A DNA stretch of 64,000 nt, taken from Syncephalis fuscata. Taxonomy: Eukaryota; Zoopagomycota; Zoopagomycetes; Zoopagales; Piptocephalidaceae. Of the stretch, positions 57,668 to 64,000 are shown piece by piece. The position numbers and the translations under genes are program-made. Positions within the stretch are counted from its first letter, which is position 1. Every line of letters begins with the position of its first letter. The DNA lies in assembly GCA_025786725.1 (NCBI GenBank), contig JAHLTZ010000005.1, forward strand, positions 558,001 to 622,000, given 5' to 3'. A model generated the notes under the pieces. It ran no database searches. It had not been told where the DNA came from and worked only from the letters and a program-made list of their open reading frames with translations.

Positions 57668-60617
57668 TGTACGCTCAAATGATAATGCTTGATGATGGTG
57701 TTGTAAGATTGAAAATGCTTATATCTATGTTGTATAGCAAAATTGGAGAGAAAAAGAGAAATGCTATGCTGTGGGACTTCAAATAAATTAAGCCGTTTTA
57801 CGTGCTTTAAGAATGTTATCATTAGGACATCAGTGATTTTAAATTGGGCGTTTTGAAACATGCTGAGCGGACTTTTGGTCAAAACAATCCTGTTTGGAAA
57901 TACTCGAAATGAAAATCAGCATGGAGCTTCGATTTACTTGTAAATACGATGAATGTGTTAAAAATAAAATGTCTTTATACCGATATAAACATAAGAACAA
58001 AAAACAAGAAACAACAACTTTAAGTAGAAAGCTATTGTACTATTAAATACATATGATATAATAAAAGAGTATAAATACTTATTAAATGTCAGTTTAGTAT
58101 AGCTAATAGTAAATTTAGTAGTATATTCATTAGTAATTCTTTTTAGCTGTTTATTGGTCGAAGCAATGCAAGCTAAGTAAAAAATAGAGCACTTTACTTT
58201 GAATTGATTTTACTTGTCACACAACTTTCACTTTGGTGTTAAATTCTAAACCGTTACACAGTTTAAATTCACATTTGATTGTTTTAACAAAATAAACCAT
58301 ACTAATCACGACTGTAAAATTAGTGATACATCTATGCTTTAAGCGCGTCACCATGACTTTTGTTTATCGGCTGACCAGAGCATACGGATTGCATTAGAAA
58401 TAGCGACCATTTCGTCATATTTGCAACGAACGGCAACACTGAGTATGAATGCAAGCAATTTTATCAGTATTTTTACGAATTTGCTATTTTCACTAATTTT
58501 TCTCCTTTAGTAACCCTGATATATTTTAATTCAATACTTCTTTCCCATAGCCAAAAAACTTGGCATCAGGTAAGTATGGCACTCAATAAAGCAGCTCATT
58601 GTATACTATATAGGCTACATGATAATTATGGCTCATTAACTTGCATTGAGTAGGCATGTTATTAACATTGTCAATGAATCCTGTTTTTTTATAAACAAGC
58701 TATAGCTTTAATTTTATGATAACAAAAAGAAAGCATTTGATTTTGCAGCCAACACTAATTCCTGTTGAATTTAATCGTATGTAGAAGTTTGCTCATTTTA
58801 CTTTAGTTAAAGCTATAAGCTGCTTATCGAAAGCGATATTGGCAAGAAATATATAGTCATACCTGTATTCTATTATTTGACATTGTAGCGTATAAACTAT
58901 AATGCAGGTATTTGTTAATTGTAAAAACCAGATCAATAAACAGTTTGCTTTACTGAAATGATAAATTCAGCGATAAACGCTTTGACAAGTTGCGCAGTTT
59001 ATTTGCTTATCAAATAGTTACAAACTCACTTACATCAGCATCATATTGATTATAATACTTATGTATTTTGAAATTATTATTATTTTGATAAATGGTATAT
59101 ACCGACGAGATGGTCATCACCGGAGCATGGTCCGCCAAAGCAGATCTTTCCGGCGAGGTTTTACGTTCGTCGACCGTGCTCAATGAACACATTGGTCTTG
59201 AGTCTTGCGTTTGGTCCTACATCCACGGAGAAACTGACATAGGAAATTCCGAATCGCAGCTCGTATTATATTGAGACAAAGAGCAAATATGCAATTGGCC
59301 GTTGTACATTCGAAGACACAGAACAGCCAGCAGAATTCTAAAGTGTGGGATTGCTCAATGGCAATTCTAGTTTTCCTCCAATTAGTCATATTGAATTCTG
59401 TAAACTACCATCCACTGTGCAAATACATTAAAAAATAAATACATGGGCGCCACCCCAGTTGCTTCAATAAAAGTGCCATTACTCGTGCTATAGCAACTAT
59501 TTCTTTTTGCTTTATTTCTTTTCTTTACTATGTCACCTCCACCACTTTTTATACCTTCTCGCTATTGCCCTACTGTTCTATTAGACGCTGCGTATTTCTC
59601 GTTAAGCCATGTTTGAAATCCGTGTATGTATAAATATTGGTTTTGTTTTCATGACAATTGTATGAAAACGGCATGAAGAGACATATCTCTGGTAGTCAGT
59701 AGATAGCCAGCGTCGACAAGTGCGCGTTGGTCCGGAGCCCTACGTATACCGTTCCTAGTGAATCTACTACGTTATGTGTGTTCCGGGTGGTGTTACTGCA
59801 GTAAGGCGGCGGCTTTAAAGTCGTTATTATTTTCTGAACGTTATTATACTGCACTTTTTGCAACGAATTCCTTGACTTTTGTAGCTTATACTTTTCTCAT
59901 TTGTAGAGTACAATACAAGTTTTACTGGCATATGTATACTGGTAAGTAATGGGTACAGCTAGTTGGATATTGCTACAATGCTTTTGATAAGCAAGAGAAA
60001 AGATGATTTTTTTCCTATTGGCTAGGCATACAAACTTCCTCCACTTTATGTGAGATGGGCCAATGCTGTCAATTAATCTCTAAGAAGTTCTGATCTCATT
60101 AAACTTGCATGCATTATGGTGTAGCATTATGTTTCATCTTTACTAACATATACGCCATTATGGCATTATTTGTATTAATTACAGCTCTTCTGCGTGGTGT
60201 ATCGATCCTTGTGTTAGATCTATTCTACAATACCTTTTGGCATAGGCTGATTCTACTAAGTATATTTTGGTAAATGATTTGGCGCGTTCAAATGGTTTAA
60301 ATAATGATGATGATGATGATGTCATTGTTTATTTTTATATTCAATTGCTGAACAAATACACTTAATAAAATATATTTAAAGAATTATCATATTACCTATA
60401 AATGCAAGTACAATGACAGTTGTTTATCATGTAGCTAATGCTATTGAAGATGAACACAGCATCTTAAAATTATTAGCATACTGATTTGAATTGCTAAAAG
60501 TTATAATAAACTCGTTTCCGAGTTGAGAATACAACTATCAGGCATAAATAAAACCGCACTTTTTTTGGATCTAATCATGCTGTAGTGATACACATTAGCC
60601 TTTTCTTGTTTGCCATC
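57668..60617. other. Gene-poor spacer with two possible exon relics
   Basis: About 3 kb of mainly AT-rich sequence. Two GC-richer patches stand out. At 59092-59271 an open stretch ('MVITGAWSAKADLSGEVLRS', 'NEHIGLESCVWSYIHGETDI') faintly recalls a left-handed beta-helix repeat. At 59715-59805 there is a short open stretch. Neither could be assigned or linked to neighbouring exons. Confidence 0.4.
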
Positions 60618-61591
60618 ATGTCACTGTTTACTTTAGTCATCTCAGAACAAGATGTCTATGAGCTTTTTATGAAAATAGCTATAACATTTGCACCTTTAGG
60701 ATTTGGGGCTACAACGCTGCTTGGCGGCTGGTATGGTAGGTGCCGATATTATAATGAAGACAACAATATTTATTGGTTTTATTATAGGTCGTCTAGCACC
60801 TAGTTGGTTGCATAATATCGCACTACCTGGTCGAATTGGATGGTTTATTGCCGAGATTATCTCTCCACTTGCTTTACTTTACGGTGCAGCTGGCCATTTT
60901 CATTTATACGCTGCTCTACATCCTATCTTTTATATGATAACTCCCTCAGCATCCGATAGTGGCAACTACCATAGTGATAACTACTCTCACTGGCTACCAA
61001 TGCTCTTAATTTATCTTTGGCTACTTCACTATTTAAATCGTGCTATTATCCTGCCTCTTAAATCGCCACACATGTCACCAATACCTATTTATACGGCATT
61101 AGCAATGATGAGCTTTAATGTGACCAACGGATGGCTTAACGGATACTGGATTGGGAAATTTGGCCCCGAGATGGCTCGACAGCTTATTCGAGCAGATAAT
61201 GTATTAGGCTGGCTAAAGTGCATACTAGGCTTGAATCTATTTATAATGGGCTGGTCACTTAACATTTACAGCGATTATCAATTACTGGCATTGAAACGAT
61301 CGTCTACAAGAAACAACATCTAATGACGCCAAAGCATCTGTGGATCGACGCAGCAAATACTCCATACCGTATGGTGGCATGTTTGAGCTAATCAGCTGTC
61401 CACACTACTTTGGAGAGATTGTGGAATGGACAGGCTGGGCTTTAATGGCTGGTAGTTGGCCTGGTTATCTATTTGTTGTAAATACAGCAGCCAATCTTAT
61501 TCCTCGGTCGCTGATCGTGCACGCATGGTATCAGAAAACATTTTCTAATTATCCACCTGAACGACGAGCAATTATACCGTTTCTCCTATAA
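60618..61591 (+). CDS. Steroid 5-alpha-reductase-like membrane enzyme (one frameshift)
   Basis: NADPH-dependent 3-oxo-5-alpha-steroid 4-dehydrogenase family, an ER multi-pass protein. Exon 1 (60618-60735) and exon 2 (from 60788) join in phase to give 'LGGWYGRLAPSWLHNIALPG' followed by 'RIGWFIAEIISP', matching the family YGR...LPGRxGWF pattern. Further motifs are 'HWLPMLLIYLWLLHYLNRAI', 'FNVTNGWLNGYWIG', and the C-terminal 'SIPYGGMFELISCPHYFGEI' and 'VEWTGWALMAGSWPG'. Between 'LLALK' and 'DRRSKYSIPYGG', near 61295, the frame changes by one extra base, inside or next to AAA. The gene is either newly broken or affected by an assembly error. Substrate in this fungus is unknown. Confidence 0.8.
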
Positions 61592-61972
61592 CACAGACCA
61601 GCGACTGTGCGCAGTGTAGATGATTATTGTAAATAAATCGTAGTTATTGATATCATTGTGACTACAGCCCTTTCACAGTAACGGGAAAAGGGGAAGCGGA
61701 GTCTAACGCTTTATTGGTAGACAGCTGTGAACGTGCTCTGCTTTGCACCTTCTTCTGTAAGCCAACCATGAATATTACCAACGCTTCCACTTCTCTACCT
61801 ACTAAACTACACCGACGTCTATTGAAAAGACGTTCGACAATGCCGTCCACTCAAACACCTGCATCCTCGCCGCATGCGCCTGGCCAGCGAGTCATTTCTT
61901 TATTGGCTCCGTCTCCGTCTGCCGGCATTCATAAAAGATCTGCCGATTCACGGACGCGACGACTAACTTTTC

Positions 61973-63086
61973 AGCCTTAACTATCAACGACGATAGTAGC
62001 AGTGGCAGCAGTAGTAGAAGGAGCAGGGCTGGCGCAAAAAAGGATTTGCAAGCACGATTAACTAGAGGCTTGCTAGCGTCTTGTTTAAGCATTGGTGAGG
62101 AAGCCTTGTTAAGTGCCGTACAGCAAGGTGATGCTTTACGAGGTAAGCTTGCACTGCAATCAACGCTATGGAATATAGTATTAATCAAATATTACCAATA
62201 GCTATTGGATTATTAAAAGAGGGCGTGGCAGCAACGTGCCACGACAGTCATGGGCGTACGCCATTACACTGGGCCGCATCGGGAGGACATGTAGAACTAA
62301 TGAAATCACTTGTAGAACATGGTGCCCAAGTTAACGCTCGAGATACAAATGGCAACAGTGCGTTGCATCTGGGTAAGTCATTATTATTATTATTATTACG
62401 CAATGACATAGAATAACTCTAACCAATGCACAATAGCGGTTGTATCGAATCATGTTGAATGTGTACTTTTATTATTACATGCAGGTTAGTATTTTAATGT
62501 CTAACTGATAGTTGTTTGTTAATTAGTTAAAATAAATATTATAGGTGCATTAGCAACAGCAGCAGATGGATCATCACCATCACCGTTGGATATGGCACGT
62601 TCTCGTCTGGCTTTATTACGACGATTACGTCATATGCGACACAAAGCAATTGCGCTGCCCAAGGATGAGTATGATGATAATGACGATGGAGATAATGATA
62701 CTACCGTCAATTTATCTGAACATAGTGCTGACGCTATGGAGCAGTTGACACAACGACGCAATACAATAATGCAAATGGAACAGGCAAGTATATTTTTGTG
62801 TAGTGTGTATTTTAACTTATTATTATTATTACATTGTATAGATTATTAATTTGTTAAGACATTATGTTTGTTTACGACGTCCAACCATTGGACATCGTAA
62901 TGATCCTGGTGCTACTGCCGAATTAACTGTCTCCTCCTTAGATGCTATTACTGAACGGTTGCGAGCTATGGCAGTACAAGATACTGTCGAAGAGGTTAAG
63001 CCGCACTGGCCCGTCGACAGATGCTAGTACAATTACTCCAAATCGATCTTCAAACAATGAAGAAGTCGAAACAGAACTACTTATGA
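61973..63086 (+). CDS. Ankyrin-repeat protein resembling ANKRD54
   Basis: Ankyrin repeats 'CHDSHGRTPLHWAASGGHVE', 'HGAQVNARDTNGNSALHL' and 'AVVSNHVECVLLLLHAG' are followed by 'SPLDMARSRLALLRRLRHMR' and 'QIINLLRHYVCLRR'. That is the ankyrin plus C-terminal helical order of ANKRD54-like proteins. The N-terminal part is Ser/Arg rich; the true first exon is unclear. The acceptor 'gactaacttttcag' at 61959-61972 has an ideal branch site, and upstream open sequence from 61768 may belong to the 5' exon. Near the end the frame stops at 63027, but a one-base change, or removal of a 26-nt GT-AG piece (62995-63020), continues with 'MLVQLLQIDLQTMKKSKQNY' to 63086, which fits the family better. Four short introns. 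Confidence 0.75.
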
Positions 63087-63269
63087 ACGATTTGCAAACA
63101 TGTTAAATCGATTCGCATTGTAAAAGAATTGGCTATATATTATTTCCTCATCTATTGGAATGTAATTCTGTTATTTTGTATAGTTTAAGTAAATAATCTA
63201 CTATTTGATGCATTATAATGATTTTGATTGTAAACATAAATAATACTATCTGCTTTAACAATAGTATCG

Positions 63270-63790
63270 GGGTTCATTTAATACGATTCGTGACTCGAAT
63301 GACTGTGCTTGATAGTATTCGCGTACTGAACTAAACATTCGTTCTATTGAGCATGGGACTGGGTAGTGAATATATTTATGATCAGAATACTCATTATCGT
63401 AGATTTATTATTTAGCATGCATATATTGTCTATCTATTTATTATTTTCACACTATATACTCATATGAGCTAAGATTTATAGCCAATAAAGCTAACATTAA
63501 ACGTACAAAGTTTTTAAACAGAACAATTATAAAATAAAAATGATAAAATGGATAGTATGAGTAGTGCTGTTAAGTTTGTCGTGTGTATAGCTCAATGCAA
63601 TGAAAAACGTGTGTTTATTGCAACATACGATAAATAAGAATGTGCTTAATATATCATAAAATGATATGAATGGATAGAATAGATATGCGTACTGGATGAT
63701 AAATCTACAATACAAAGTATTTTGATCAATGATGTCACTCACCATTCGCCATCATGTTTAACAGATTGAATGTTATTAAATGTAGTTATT
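63270..63790. repeat. Second foldback-type repeat copy
   Basis: The left arm ('agaatactcattatcgtaga', 'tttattatttagcatgcata', about 63380-63430) is repeated inverted at about 63660-63740. Both resemble the arms of 47766-48697 and a short segment at 53400-53520. AT-rich, non-coding. Confidence 0.6.
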
Positions 63791-63933
63791 GGAGCGCCAC
63801 TATTATTAATTTCCAAAAAACAAGTAAAAAGTAATGCGTGGAATATGACGATGTATAATGATATTTTTAGTGTGAGAGAAAATAGATAATTACAGTTACC
63901 AAATATGGTAGTAGTAGATTTTGTTGATTAAAA

Positions 63934-64000
63934 ATGAAAACAAAGCAATATTTGTTGTCACTGTTATTATTAGCCGTAACAGTATTAATGTTGGTTGATA
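63934..64000 (+). CDS. Signal-peptide exon of a secreted protein (3' truncated by window)
   Basis: The ATG at 63934 opens MKTKQYLLSLLLLAVTVLML, a clear signal-peptide hydrophobic core that runs off the end of the window. Whether it continues as an ordinary gene or into another microexon array cannot be seen. Confidence 0.45.
   Translation, partial: MKTKQYLLSLLLLAVTVLMLVD

Noticed and set aside
1-64000. tRNA, rRNA or snRNA genes
   Set aside because: No TpsiC-arm consensus (ggttcgaatcc-type) or rRNA landmarks were found by eye. A covariance-model scan would be decisive.

Overview
The window looks like nuclear DNA of an AT-rich, intron-dense, early-diverging fungus; the lineage cannot be fixed from sequence alone. 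The evidence is single-copy fungal genes (Rtt109, CAF-1 large subunit, TFIIIA, Rad14/XPA, a uridine kinase-UPRT fusion, Dicer) broken by many 45-90 nt GT-AG introns, with some exons of only 11-28 nt.

Left third (1-32.3 kb) is gene dense: Rad14/XPA, uridine kinase, TFIIIA, an aminoacylase-1-like M20 peptidase, mitochondrial Qri7/OSGEPL1, Ubc7, Dicer, two conserved fungal proteins of unknown function, Rtt109 and CAF-1 p150 as a divergent pair, ATP synthase subunit d, and a DinB-fold protein. A ~0.5 kb inverted repeat brackets the Ubc7-Dicer block. A ~1.3 kb inverted repeat beside the aminoacylase gene recurs 45 kb away next to a second, chimeric and nonsense-mutated copy of that gene.

The centre (35.8-45.5 kb, minus strand) holds the most striking object. 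A small secreted-peptide gene has a signal-peptide exon followed by 28 microexons, 27 of exactly 3 nt and one of 6 nt, each flanked by a near-identical 70-80 nt intron, and then a last exon. Joined in the phase fixed by exon 1, they encode a 30-residue peptide with six cysteines directly after a dibasic Arg-Arg site, ending in TAA. A 7.26 kb Ty3/Gypsy-type LTR retrotransposon, apparently with identical LTRs, sits antisense inside one of these introns. Subtracting it and a 4-bp target duplication leaves 77 nt, the normal intron size of the array. The retrotransposon carries a complete dUTPase domain between RNase H and integrase, a separate integrase ORF, and a 13-unit hairpin repeat in its leader.

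The right third is repeat rich and gene poor: foldback-type repeats, the second aminoacylase copy, a secreted ML-domain lipid-binding protein, a subtilase relic with about six successive one-base losses, a steroid 5-alpha-reductase-like gene with one frameshift, an ANKRD54-like ankyrin gene, and the start of another signal-peptide gene cut by the window edge.

Coordinates of splice junctions were read by eye from GT/AG context and frame. Those of UBC7, Dicer, Qri7, aminoacylase, ATP7 and the microexon gene were checked for total length divisible by three.
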